Positions 1 through 7,737 of a DNA stretch of 64,000 bases are shown here, piece after piece (the first letter of the stretch is position 1; each line of letters starts with the position of its first letter). The notes below the pieces were generated by a model. That model was not told the origin of the DNA. It saw only the letters and a program-made list of their open reading frames with translations, and searched no databases. This DNA comes from Alteromonas lipotrueae (GTDB taxonomy: Bacteria > Pseudomonadota > Gammaproteobacteria > Enterobacterales > Alteromonadaceae). The stretch lies in contig NZ_JAESDI010000006.1 in NCBI RefSeq assembly GCF_019249215.1, positions 267,478 to 331,477 on the forward strand, in the 5' to 3' direction. The position numbers were made by a program, and so were the translations under genes.

Positions 1-284
1 TGTCTATCGGGCTTATGCTGTTTGCGTTCTCAACGGCTATTGCGTGGTCGTATTATGGTGACAGGGCGATGACATACTTGCTTGGTCCCCGCTCGGTGAT
101 GCCATATCGCGTTATTTACGTAGCTGGCTTTGTATGGGCTGCTTTTTCTGATACCACCCTGGTATGGGCACTGTCGGCAGTGGCCATTGTGGTAATGACT
201 TTACCTAACCTATTTGGTATTGTGCTGCTCAGTAAAGAAATGAAAGAAACCGTTAACGATTATTGGTCTAGACACAAAAAATAA
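1..284 (+). CDS. Sodium:alanine/glycine symporter (AGCS family), C-terminal end
   Basis: This is the last ~94 residues of an inner-membrane amino acid:Na+ symporter; the reading frame is open to the left edge, so the gene begins outside the window. The visible part has the family's [17 protein letters not shown] segment followed by two or three hydrophobic helices and a short basic tail (ending SRHKK). The ATG at 15 lies inside the protein and is not a start. AGCS proteins import alanine or glycine with sodium; the substrate cannot be told from this fragment. A weak AAGCCAA/TTGGCTT inverted repeat at 308-339 could end the transcript. Confidence 0.85.
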   Translation, partial: SIGLMLFAFSTAIAWSYYGDRAMTYLLGPRSVMPYRVIYVAGFVWAAFSDTTLVWALSAVAIVVMTLPNLFGIVLLSKEMKETVNDYWSRHKK

Positions 285-482
285 TCGCTAACGTGAACGT
301 GGTGTGTAAGCCAACGTGGTAGCCTTTTGAGTTTGGCTTTCACATCACAATTTCAATTAAATTATATTAATGTTCATCTGCCTTTGAATAGGCTTTGCAA
401 TACGCATTTCAATACGTAAAATACTCACCTCTAAAACCAATGCTACCTGGTTATTTCCGCATCATTCCTACAGGAGCAAACT

Positions 483-812
483 ATGGCACTCGTTGACTGC
501 CCATCGTGCAATAAGAAAACGTCTGACAAAGCAAAAATATGCCCACATTGTGATTTCAAGATAGGCGATGCTTCCTCAGAAGATATTGAACGTAAGAAAA
601 ATCTACAGAAATTCAAAAAGTTACAGAGTATTCAAAATCAATCGCTTATAGCCATGATCATATTTGTGGCGGGATTCGGTTTTATGTATTGGGGCGGAAC
701 AAGACCCGGCGACTTGCAACATAATCTCGCTATTGTAGCCAGTATTGCGGGTTTCGTGTGGTATCTTGTCAACCGCGTAAGAATTGTACTTATTAAACGT
801 TTCCGTTCATGA
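483..812 (+). CDS. Zinc-ribbon membrane protein, function unknown
   Basis: A 109-residue protein with an N-terminal zinc ribbon (CxxC at Cys6/Cys9 and Cys20/Cys23), a charged linker, and two membrane helices at about residues 53-71 and 81-97. An AGGAGC Shine-Dalgarno sequence lies 5-10 bases before the ATG. It overlaps the following YeaC-like gene by four bases (ATGA), so the two are translationally coupled and begin an operon that continues into the DUF349 gene. Small zinc-ribbon/two-helix proteins are common in Alteromonadales, but I know of no assigned function. Confidence 0.85.
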   Translation: MALVDCPSCNKKTSDKAKICPHCDFKIGDASSEDIERKKNLQKFKKLQSIQNQSLIAMIIFVAGFGFMYWGGTRPGDLQHNLAIVASIAGFVWYLVNRVRIVLIKRFRS

Positions 813-1102
813 ATATAGATGTATTACTAAATAGTATGACGCCAGAGGTGTATGAACGCCTGCGTCAATCCGTGGAAACCGGTAAATGGCTTGATGGTAC
901 ACCATTAAGTGAAGAGCAGAAAGCCAGCTGTATGCAGGCAGTTATGCTGTATCAAGCAAAAATTGAGAAATCGTCGGAACACATGACGGTAAATGAAAGC
1001 GGCGAAATAGTGCATAAAAGTAAATCAGATTTTAAACGTGCACTTTCCAAGCAAGAAGATAATAACAACACTATAGCGCGGTTTAAACAGGATGATATTT
1101 AG
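809..1102 (+). CDS. yeaC: YeaC-like DUF1315 protein
   Basis: A 97-residue cytoplasmic protein that closely follows E. coli YeaC (from memory): it begins MNIDVLLNSMTPEVYERL, and has the GKWxDG and LxEEQKxxCxQxVMLxQA segments, then HMTxxxxGxxxxKSK. YeaC has no established function. The gene overlaps the zinc-ribbon gene before it by four bases and the DUF349 gene after it by eleven, so all three are probably one transcript. Confidence 0.88.
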   Translation: MNIDVLLNSMTPEVYERLRQSVETGKWLDGTPLSEEQKASCMQAVMLYQAKIEKSSEHMTVNESGEIVHKSKSDFKRALSKQEDNNNTIARFKQDDI

Positions 1103-4061
1103 TCGGTTCTTTGCTCCTTCTCACACCAGTCAGAATCCCGAAAAACGACTGGAAGCCATTAAAAGCCTGTCGCCCGAAAAGCCAACAGACAAAACTATTT
1201 TACACGAACTTGCGTTTAACGATGCCAATGCTGATGTTAGCCTTGCAGCCCTTAGCAAGTTAAATACGTTTGTATTGTGGCTTAAAATGTCACAAAGCGC
1301 CCATCATGCGAAGGTGAAAAAAATTGCTGAACGCACGGTAGAAGCAGCCTTGATGGGACAGGGTGATGTAACCATAAACGCGAATGAAAAAGCGTCATTT
1401 TTGCGTGAAAGTGCCAATGGTGAATTAATTCAGACTGTATTGGTTAACGACCCAAGTTTATTGGCAGATAATATTCTTGTGATGACGTTGCTTCACAAAG
1501 TCGATAAGCCAGCTTTTACCCAAACCATTTTTCTTCATCATGCAGATAACGCACTGCAACAAGCTATTTTGGGCACAATTGAAGATAGTAGTGTGCTACA
1601 GAAGCTGGAGAAAAAATGCAGAGATAGTGCTATTCACGCCGCTATAGCTACAAAGCTTCAAGTATTGAAAGCGCAAGCCGAAAAGCCTATTGAATTAATG
1701 CGACGCGTTACTCTGTGTTTGTCTAAATATCAAGCGCTGGTTGATAAATCAGATGTTGAAGATATTGACAAGCGCCAAGCTGAATTGTTAAGTGAATATA
1801 ATGACTTAATGACAGATTCATCGATATTGAGTTCAGACGATAAGACGGCGGTAGACGCTAAATTCGCGCGCATTAGCGAAAAGGTATCTCGTCACTTATC
1901 GCGTATTCGACCTGAGTGGGAAGCGCAAAAAGCAGCAAAAGAAAAAGCCGAGATTGAAGCCCTTTGTAAGCAGCATTTATCGCATGCTACCACACAAGTT
2001 AATTGGCTTTATGGTGAGCGTTTATGTGAGGCTACCCTTGCTGATGTAGCGGTAGTGAATGAATCGGTACGCGCATTAGAAGTAAGCGCAGATCATATGG
2101 CTTCAATAGGGGGCAGCGCCAAACTGCTTGAAGAAGTTCGTACTGGAATAGCTTCGTTAAACAAGAGTTTAGAAGCCTTTTCGATGCAACAGCAGTACGG
2201 TCAAAAGCTTCTGATTTGCTTGTCTCAGGTGGAATCACTAGCAGAAGAATCTAGGCAACAACAGACGGCAGGCACGCCTTCTGAATCGACAAAAAGTGCA
2301 CAAGACGATAAAGAGAAAGGGCTAACAGAACAAACTGCTGAATTGCCCGAAGCTGCAAGCACTGATACAACTGAAAGTGTATCTATTGAAGGAGACGCTG
2401 TTCAAAATGGCACCCATCAAAATGATGAGGTTAGCCATAAAGCCCCAGAATCAATCGAAGCCGAATTTAAAGCGTTAAGTGAAAAGTATCACGACTTACG
2501 CAATGAACTTATTTCAGTACCAAGCGCCATTAATAAGCGCTGGCATGCAGCTTCGCGTGTTTTCAGTCAGAAAAAACAAGCTAAAAAAGCAGAAGTAGAT
2601 CACGCGCTTCGCCAGTGCAGAAAGCAAATCAGTGTAGTGGATAACTTAATTGCTCAAGGTAAGTACCGCGGGGCTATTACCAAGTTTGAAAAGCTATCTG
2701 CAACCTTCGAATCTATGCCTGAAAATGTTAAGAAACAATTGGCTAAGCGTTTTGAGAAAACTGCCGAAGATATCGCTCACCTTGAAGGCTGGCAAGATTA
2801 TATCGCGGCACCTAGAAAACCTGCACTGGTAGAGGAAGCGCAGACATTAGCTTCAACTCCCGTCGAAGATATAAAACAGCGCGGGGAAGCCATTCGTTAT
2901 CTACGTCAGCAGTGGCTTTCGCTAGGCGCTGGCAGCGACGATAACACACTACAAAGTGCTTTCGACGCCGCTTTAGAACTTGCGTTTCAGCCTTGTCGCG
3001 AACATTACGCTGCATTGGATGCTGAGCGTGAGAAAGCGCTCAAAGCTCGTCAGTCATTAATTGAACAAGTTGCTGCCATCGATTTGTCACAGGACGAAGC
3101 GGTGCTGGCTAAACTGTTCGATAGAACCGTTAAGCAGTGGCATGAGTGTGGTCAGGTTGAAAAGCGTGAATACGAGTCGTTAAAGCAACGGTGGAACAAA
3201 ACCATCAGCCCGCTGCAAACCAAAGTGAACCAGTGGCATGCGATGAATAAAAAAGCGAAGCAGCAACTCGTTGCGCAAGCATCAGCGCTGTTAGCAGAGG
3301 AAGATATTGCTAGCGCCACTGAAACCGCGCAGCAGCTTCAACACAGTTGGAAAGCCATAGGCCATGCCGGTAAGCGTGATGAAAGCCGATTGTGGCGTGA
3401 GTTTCGCCTAGCAAATGACGCATTGTTCGGTCGCCTAAAAGAACAACGTAAGGCACAGTCATCAGCATTTGATGAAACCTTTAATACCCTTTTTACTCAA
3501 TTGAATGCTATTGACTCGGAATCTGATGAATCGACGATTGCTACTTCAATACAGGATATCGAATCGCGTGCGAAAGACTTGCCTGGTGCTATGCGTGTAA
3601 AACTTGATAAGAAAATAGCCGGTATTCAAAAACAACAGCAAACACGTGCGCAGCAGCGTCATGTGCGTCAAGTACAACAGCGTGCTCAATCGGTTATTTC
3701 GGTGTTAAGTGAAAGCTTGCGGGCAGGCGATATTACTAACATCAGTGATGACGACGCTGACATGCTAGGAAAGCGATGGAAGTCTGCACTGTCTAAGCCT
3801 ACACCTGTTCAACAAAGTCGTCATTGGCTAACCGTGGCGTTAGAAGCCGCTACTGATATACCTAGCCCTAAGAGCGATAGCAGCATGCGAACCAATGTGC
3901 AGCTAACCATGATGACAGCGAAACTCGAGAAGGGCGAGAGCCTGTCTCCTGCGCAGTTGTTAGAAGATTGGATTGCGCATGGGAAAGTTGATGACCAAGA
4001 AACGCATTTACTTGAACGGGTAGTGAATGTATTGGATAACAATCCAGAGGTAGTTGCTTAA
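1092..4061 (+). CDS. DUF349 repeat coiled-coil protein
   Basis: A 989-residue, highly charged, helix-rich protein with several DUF349 units. Their hallmark is a W..I/L..xG segment followed by LxxxF.......F; it is clear near residues 600-650, 680-720 and 755-800. An acidic, Ser/Thr-rich linker sits at about residues 385-460. There is no signal peptide or membrane helix, so it is cytoplasmic. Long DUF349 proteins of this size are typical of Alteromonadales and Vibrionales; their role is not known. The start overlaps yeaC by 11 bases and has only a weak ribosome site, which fits translational coupling. Confidence 0.88.
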   Translation: MIFSRFFAPSHTSQNPEKRLEAIKSLSPEKPTDKTILHELAFNDANADVSLAALSKLNTFVLWLKMSQSAHHAKVKKIAERTVEAALMGQGDVTINANEKASFLRESANGELIQTVLVNDPSLLADNILVMTLLHKVDKPAFTQTIFLHHADNALQQAILGTIEDSSVLQKLEKKCRDSAIHAAIATKLQVLKAQAEKPIELMRRVTLCLSKYQALVDKSDVEDIDKRQAELLSEYNDLMTDSSILSSDDKTAVDAKFARISEKVSRHLSRIRPEWEAQKAAKEKAEIEALCKQHLSHATTQVNWLYGERLCEATLADVAVVNESVRALEVSADHMASIGGSAKLLEEVRTGIASLNKSLEAFSMQQQYGQKLLICLSQVESLAEESRQQQTAGTPSESTKSAQDDKEKGLTEQTAELPEAASTDTTESVSIEGDAVQNGTHQNDEVSHKAPESIEAEFKALSEKYHDLRNELISVPSAINKRWHAASRVFSQKKQAKKAEVDHALRQCRKQISVVDNLIAQGKYRGAITKFEKLSATFESMPENVKKQLAKRFEKTAEDIAHLEGWQDYIAAPRKPALVEEAQTLASTPVEDIKQRGEAIRYLRQQWLSLGAGSDDNTLQSAFDAALELAFQPCREHYAALDAEREKALKARQSLIEQVAAIDLSQDEAVLAKLFDRTVKQWHECGQVEKREYESLKQRWNKTISPLQTKVNQWHAMNKKAKQQLVAQASALLAEEDIASATETAQQLQHSWKAIGHAGKRDESRLWREFRLANDALFGRLKEQRKAQSSAFDETFNTLFTQLNAIDSESDESTIATSIQDIESRAKDLPGAMRVKLDKKIAGIQKQQQTRAQQRHVRQVQQRAQSVISVLSESLRAGDITNISDDDADMLGKRWKSALSKPTPVQQSRHWLTVALEAATDIPSPKSDSSMRTNVQLTMMTAKLEKGESLSPAQLLEDWIAHGKVDDQETHLLERVVNVLDNNPEVVA

Positions 4062-4062
4062 G

Positions 4063-4278
4063 ATGAAAAGCCAAGTTGAATTTGGTTTTGCCAGCGAGAT
4101 GACGGCGTATCGGTTTATCAACACGGTTAAACACATGGATGTTGATTCGCTTGTCGTGAAGTTTGGCCGCACTGATCGTCACGTGTTGGTATCTTACCGG
4201 TATGCGGTAGCTGAATTTGATAGTACGTTATCTGATTTAGACGACTTAGCGCGAGAGCTTGGCGGGGAAGAAGTATAA
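4063..4278 (+). CDS. Small conserved-looking protein, unknown function
   Basis: A 71-residue soluble protein that I do not recognise. It is acidic towards the C-terminus (LDDLARELGGEEV) and has no signal peptide or membrane helix. An AGAGG at 4046-4050 serves the ATG at 4063; a TTG at 4054 would add three residues and overlap the DUF349 gene. It directly follows that gene and is followed by a strong terminator, so it is the last gene of the operon starting at 483. Confidence 0.7.
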   Translation: MKSQVEFGFASEMTAYRFINTVKHMDVDSLVVKFGRTDRHVLVSYRYAVAEFDSTLSDLDDLARELGGEEV

Positions 4279-4313
4279 AAAAAAGCTGATGGACAACGTC
4301 CATCAGCTTTTTC
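4279..4313. terminator. Bidirectional intrinsic terminator
   Basis: An 11-bp perfect stem (AGCTGATGGAC/GTCCATCAGCT) with an AAC loop is flanked by A-runs on the left and T-runs on the right, so it can end the plus-strand DUF349 operon and the convergent minus-strand lipoprotein gene. Confidence 0.9.
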
Positions 4314-4329
4314 TGTGATAAAGCGAGTA

Positions 4330-4524
4330 TTAACAGTCTTTATCTTCGGCGTCTGCGCCTTCTTTAACATCTTCACAAGCATCTTCTACCGCGTTGCCTG
4401 CATCTGTAACAATCTCGTCTAGCTCTTCGCCTGCATCTTCTGCATTGTTATCACCGCATGCCGCAAGTGTAAGTGCAAATGTACCAGCTGCTAAAAGTTT
4501 CAATAATGATTTCTGTGAGATCAT
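4330..4524 (-). CDS. Small acidic lipoprotein
   Basis: About 64 residues: a short signal peptide with lipobox LAAC, then a very acidic mature part containing two pairs of cysteines, DACEDVKEGA and a terminal DKDC. The ATG at 4524 has AGGAG eight bases upstream; an ATG two codons earlier (4530) sits too close to it. It is an envelope lipoprotein by its lipobox. The short, acidic, low-complexity form resembles entericidin-sized stress lipoproteins, but no family can be assigned. It lies downstream of DUF1328 on the same strand, with a 10-bp direct repeat between them. Confidence 0.8.
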   Translation of the reverse strand: MISQKSLLKLLAAGTFALTLAACGDNNAEDAGEELDEIVTDAGNAVEDACEDVKEGADAEDKDC

Positions 4525-4540
4525 GTCCATTCTCCTGTTT

Positions 4541-4580
4541 CCTAAAAGTATCTAAAAATATCTAAAAATATCTAAATGTG
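4541..4580. repeat. Four 10-bp direct repeats upstream of lipoprotein gene
   Basis: The units are CCTAAAAGTA, TCTAAAAATA (twice) and TCTAAATGTG, at an exact 10-bp period, just upstream of the lipoprotein start and downstream of the DUF1328 gene. The period is close to one DNA turn, so this may be a regulatory array or just slippage. Confidence 0.7.
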
Positions 4581-4588
4581 TGGTAAAT

Positions 4589-4765
4589 CTATGCTCGTGG
4601 TGACCGACCGCGTAAGGCATTCGCGACTAGTGAAATCACTAGTAAGGCGATAAACACAAAGAATAAAAATTGTGCGATACCTGTTGCTGCACCTGCGATG
4701 CCGCCAAAACCAAAAACTGCTGCAATAATGGCGATAATGAAAAAAGTAATTGCCCAACCTAACAT
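4589..4765 (-). CDS. DUF1328 small membrane protein (YtjA type)
   Basis: A 58-residue protein, almost entirely two hydrophobic helices ([20 protein letters not shown], then [19 protein letters not shown]), ending in a basic tail. This is the DUF1328/YtjA pattern of small inner-membrane proteins, often stress-induced; the molecular role is unknown. The ATG at 4765 is chosen because AGAGGA lies seven bases upstream and the family begins MLxW; a longer reading from 4798 is unlikely. Confidence 0.88.
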   Translation of the reverse strand: MLGWAITFFIIAIIAAVFGFGGIAGAATGIAQFLFFVFIALLVISLVANALRGRSPRA

Positions 4766-5019
4766 AGCTAAATCCTCTTTTTGCTCCGTTACTGACATAG
4801 TTATTAATGCGAACTCCGTGCCTGAATGTTAAGTGCATGATTTATATGTATTTGATATTGAATTTCACTGCTTTTGGCTGGTAATGTCTTCGTCGGCTAA
4901 ACAAGGTTTACAGAGCATTTGCACTTTTTACATGGCGGGGGGCATAGTAAGCAAGGCAGCATTCCCGATCTGCAAATGCTACTATCAATTTTTACTATCG
5001 TTATGCTAAAGGGCGCGAA

Positions 5020-5673
5020 ATGGCAAAAACTCACTCCGCATTTATAGGTTTAATGCAACGGGCAAGAAACGTGAAACGATGGCCTTTAATGGCACAATTT
5101 CAAGAAGAAATGTTATCTACACACATCTACGAAGCCTCTATGGTCGCTCACATGCTAGGCGCTATCGCAGCGGATGTGTTCAATGAGGATGTTAACCCCG
5201 ACCGAGTCGCTGCTATGGCTATTTTCCATGAAGGCAGCGAGATTGCAGGCATGAGTGACATTCCAAGCCCTGTGAAGTACCACGACCCTGAAACTACTGC
5301 GGCAATTAAAAAGCTGGAGCGTAGGTTTGAGGCTATGCTGATACAAACCTTACCTGAGCCTTTACAGAAGCGCTACCAGCCTTTAATAGAACAAGATAAA
5401 GATGATATTCATGTACGGCTTGCTAAAGCCGCTGACGTGTTATGTGCGTATCTAAAATGTGATTATGAGTTGTCAAAATCCAATTCAGAGTTTTCAAACG
5501 CTATGTATGAAATGGAAGTGCAATTGAAACAATACCGAGAGAGGTTTCAGTCAGTAGATTACTTTTGTAAAGTCTTCTTAGAAGATGCCAAGGGGACCTT
5601 GGATGAACAAACCAAAGATCTTGATTGGGTGGAGCGAGCCAACACATTGCATTTAGATTCTGAGCAAAGTTAA
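5020..5673 (+). CDS. yfbR: YfbR-like 5'-deoxynucleotidase, HD family with HE variant
   Basis: A 217-residue HD-domain protein that follows E. coli YfbR (199 residues, from memory) along its length: N-terminal KRWPLM, THxxxxxMVAH, xIPSPVKY and AKAADxLCAYLK. YfbR dephosphorylates dNMPs with a divalent metal held by His33, His68, Asp69 and Asp137. Here the equivalents are His35, His70, Glu71 and Asp139, so the eponymous HD pair is HE (codons CAT GAA). The catalytic glutamate equivalent (Glu74) and Arg20-Trp21 are kept. It may use a different metal or have altered activity. The gene stands alone and ends at a terminator shared with the convergent lipoprotein gene. Confidence 0.82.
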   Translation: MAKTHSAFIGLMQRARNVKRWPLMAQFQEEMLSTHIYEASMVAHMLGAIAADVFNEDVNPDRVAAMAIFHEGSEIAGMSDIPSPVKYHDPETTAAIKKLERRFEAMLIQTLPEPLQKRYQPLIEQDKDDIHVRLAKAADVLCAYLKCDYELSKSNSEFSNAMYEMEVQLKQYRERFQSVDYFCKVFLEDAKGTLDEQTKDLDWVERANTLHLDSEQS

Positions 5674-5701
5674 ATAAAGCAATGTGCGTTGTAAACAAAA
5701 C

Positions 5702-5724
5702 GACCGCCATTTGGCGGTCATTTC
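5702..5724. terminator. Bidirectional hairpin terminator
   Basis: GACCGCCA/TGGCGGTC stem with a minimal loop between convergent genes, followed by ATTTCAT on the plus strand and GTTTTGTTT on the minus strand. Confidence 0.7.
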
Positions 5725-5753
5725 ATCAAAAATTATTTCTGTTTGAATCACGC

Positions 5754-6305
5754 TTACTTAACGTTATCTACTTGGTCAGCGAGAATTTCTGTAACAGACA
5801 TCGCGTTTTTGCCTAAACTGCCCTGGGTATTGCTCATTCTGACCAGAATGGAGAAGTAAACGTCATTAATCTGTGTCTGCGTTACCGTGTTTTGCCCTTG
5901 ACCCGGTGCAGGCTGTGCCACCTCGGTACAACCAGACATAGTGCATTGCTGGTTGGTCGCAAATGGTTGGGGTTCATCTGTACTGTGGGTCACTGCTCTG
6001 GCCATGACAGGTTTTTTATCAACGTCGGTTTTGACAATAGTTAACCATTCATAATTATGTTTGTTAGCGAGTTCAGCGGCCCGGCGCAATGCGTATTGCT
6101 GAATGACATCTGCTGGTGTGCGATCTGTTGCTTTAAATAATACTCGGTATTCATTGTCGGTTAGTTGAACGCTAGAATACCCATAGCCTTCTTTAGTGAC
6201 CGCAGATTTGTAGGGTGTTGGCGAGGCAACAGGTGTAGTGGTGCAAGCGGTAACAAATAAACTGCATGCTAAAGCCGCTATTTTCATTTTTATTGGTAAG
6301 CGCAT
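5754..6305 (-). CDS. Lipoprotein of the CC0125/CC1285 type
   Basis: A 183-residue exported lipoprotein: signal peptide with lipobox VTAC, then a GYGYSSVQLTDNEYRVLFKA segment and an ALRRAAELANKHNYEW helix. This arrangement (GYxxxxLxxxxYxVxFxGN..T, then AxLxRAAELxxxxGYxxF) is that of small CC0125/CC1285-like envelope lipoproteins of unknown function. AAGGAA lies five bases before the ATG. A Gln/Pro-rich stretch near residues 105-140 is probably disordered. Confidence 0.78.
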   Translation of the reverse strand: MRLPIKMKIAALACSLFVTACTTTPVASPTPYKSAVTKEGYGYSSVQLTDNEYRVLFKATDRTPADVIQQYALRRAAELANKHNYEWLTIVKTDVDKKPVMARAVTHSTDEPQPFATNQQCTMSGCTEVAQPAPGQGQNTVTQTQINDVYFSILVRMSNTQGSLGKNAMSVTEILADQVDNVK

Positions 6306-6335
6306 GGTAATTCCTTGTATTAATTGTAGTGACTA

Positions 6336-6593
6336 TTATTTTAGGAACGAAAGTGCGGTGGTGCGCACAAAAGTCATAATAGCTTGATTTCTTTTGCTCT
6401 TTGGAGCGTCAGTATTTATACCTTTGTAAACCCCAGCGGCAACAATACCCAATAATACTTCAGGTTTGCCCATAAGCAGACGACAATCTCGCTTAGCCTC
6501 TTCAAATGATTCTTCAGCATGATGTTTTTGGGCTAAATAATTATGCTGGCACTGCCTGATATCCTCTAAGTTCTTTTTCAGAAAAATATTCAT
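6336..6593 (-). CDS. Small protein in YqjK position, unknown function
   Basis: An 85-residue protein with an N-terminal charged helix (about 1-40) and a short hydrophobic segment (VLLGIVAAGVYKG, about residues 46-58). AAGGAG lies eight bases before the ATG. It follows a DUF883 and a DUF1469-like gene, the same order as yqjD-yqjE-yqjK in E. coli, so it is a positional counterpart of YqjK; sequence similarity to YqjK is not evident by eye. Confidence 0.68.
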   Translation of the reverse strand: MNIFLKKNLEDIRQCQHNYLAQKHHAEESFEEAKRDCRLLMGKPEVLLGIVAAGVYKGINTDAPKSKRNQAIMTFVRTTALSFLK

Positions 6594-6649
6594 GATAAGT
6601 GCTCCTTAGTTTTACGCTGATTGACGGCAATCCCGTAACGAGTTTGCTG

Positions 6650-7162
6650 CTACTTGGTTAAAGACTGCATTAATGTGGTAAGCCGCTTTAGATTAATAAA
6701 ACGAAATGCACTTTGTGCATGTATAAATGCAACGACACTTAATACGCTATTAACCAGTAACAATATAACCATAATAAGTAATGCAGGCATGCCGGCATGG
6801 TGCATCGCTAACCCAATACACGAATTGAGTAAAATCCAGCAAAAGCCACCTAATGCAAATGCGGTAAGTGCGCCAAAAATGCTGACAAAAATCGACTTGG
6901 TAATGAGTTGAAGTTCAGCGTTAATCAGGTCGATTAATGCAAAGCCTTGATATTTTTTCTGTGCGTAAAGCGCTTTAAAAGAAGCCAGCGCCTCTTCAAA
7001 GGTAATGTCTGGGGGATTGTTGTTAGACGACTCGGATGACGCGCCTTGTGAACTTTGCTGGGGAATGCGAAATGTCGCCTGACTTCTCGGAGAAGTCAGG
7101 CGAAACGGATTTTCGCTGCTCAGCGTGTATGTGGCACTACGAAAATCTGGTAAAGGCTGCAT
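6650..7162 (-). CDS. YqjE-like (DUF1469/holin-superfamily) membrane protein
   Basis: A 170-residue protein with a disordered Ser/Asn-rich N-terminus (to about residue 55), an amphipathic stretch and two strong membrane helices (about residues 93-118 and 124-147), ending in a short cytoplasmic helix. This is the usual form of DUF1469/YqjE, grouped with phage holin superfamily III by fold only. It starts three bases after the DUF883 gene, so the two are co-translated. YqjE-type proteins are stationary-phase inner-membrane proteins of unknown activity; nothing here suggests lysis. Confidence 0.75.
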   Translation of the reverse strand: MQPLPDFRSATYTLSSENPFRLTSPRSQATFRIPQQSSQGASSESSNNNPPDITFEEALASFKALYAQKKYQGFALIDLINAELQLITKSIFVSIFGALTAFALGGFCWILLNSCIGLAMHHAGMPALLIMVILLLVNSVLSVVAFIHAQSAFRFINLKRLTTLMQSLTK

Positions 7163-7165
7163 GCT

Positions 7166-7483
7166 TTATTTCTTGCGAAATAATGAAGTAACTAACATAC
7201 CTGCTGCGAAAGCCATACCAGCAGTTGCTAACGGGTTCTCGATAGCATACTTGCGTACACCAGATGACTGCCATTTTTGCTCAGCTAAACGTTTTCGTTC
7301 AGACATATTGTCCGCAGAGCGGCTTGCCGTGTTACGAATATTGTCCTCAGCTACGGCTGCACTATCAGCCAGTTTATCAACTGACGAATGAAGTGTTTCT
7401 TTTAACTGATCCGTGACTGGGTGACTAGGCTCGGTTACGCTATTCACTTTCGCTGCTTTTGGCGTAGTAGTTTGTGTTGCCAT
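7166..7483 (-). CDS. DUF883 (ElaB/YqjD-like) membrane-anchored protein
   Basis: A 105-residue protein with a helical, charged N-terminal part (residues about 20-70) and the family's C-terminal anchor YAIENPLATAGMAFAAGMLVT followed by FRKK. In E. coli, ElaB and YqjD are tail-anchored inner-membrane proteins that bind ribosomes in stationary phase; that role is taken from the family. The ATG at 7483 has GGAGAG five bases upstream; an upstream in-frame start would lack a ribosome site. It is the first gene of the DUF883-DUF1469-small protein run. Confidence 0.85.
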   Translation of the reverse strand: MATQTTTPKAAKVNSVTEPSHPVTDQLKETLHSSVDKLADSAAVAEDNIRNTASRSADNMSERKRLAEQKWQSSGVRKYAIENPLATAGMAFAAGMLVTSLFRKK

Positions 7484-7737
7484 AGTACTCTCCTTAATTT
7501 TGCTAGATTGCATATAGAGAGTTGCAACGCTTGTACCAAGATACACATAATATTTAACTTGTTGTTTTTAATCTATTTTGTTCTATTCCGTATTTTGAGG
7601 GGGAGGCTGAATTTTAATTCAACGTAAGAGTTGCAAGGTAGGCCGTGTAATAATTTCGTAATCGATAAGAATTCTACAAATCGTGTGAGGGCAAGTTAGC
7701 TACAAGAAGGCAGCTAACAGTATCTTTTGGCGTCTTT

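Noticed and set aside
2032..2238. Minus-strand frames inside the DUF349, recC, recB and other long genes
   Set aside because: They lie antisense to well-supported genes, lack ribosome sites and encode no recognisable protein.
6650..7162. Phage holin
   Set aside because: Similarity to holin superfamily III is only by fold; the DUF883 neighbour and absence of phage genes point to a YqjE-type envelope protein.
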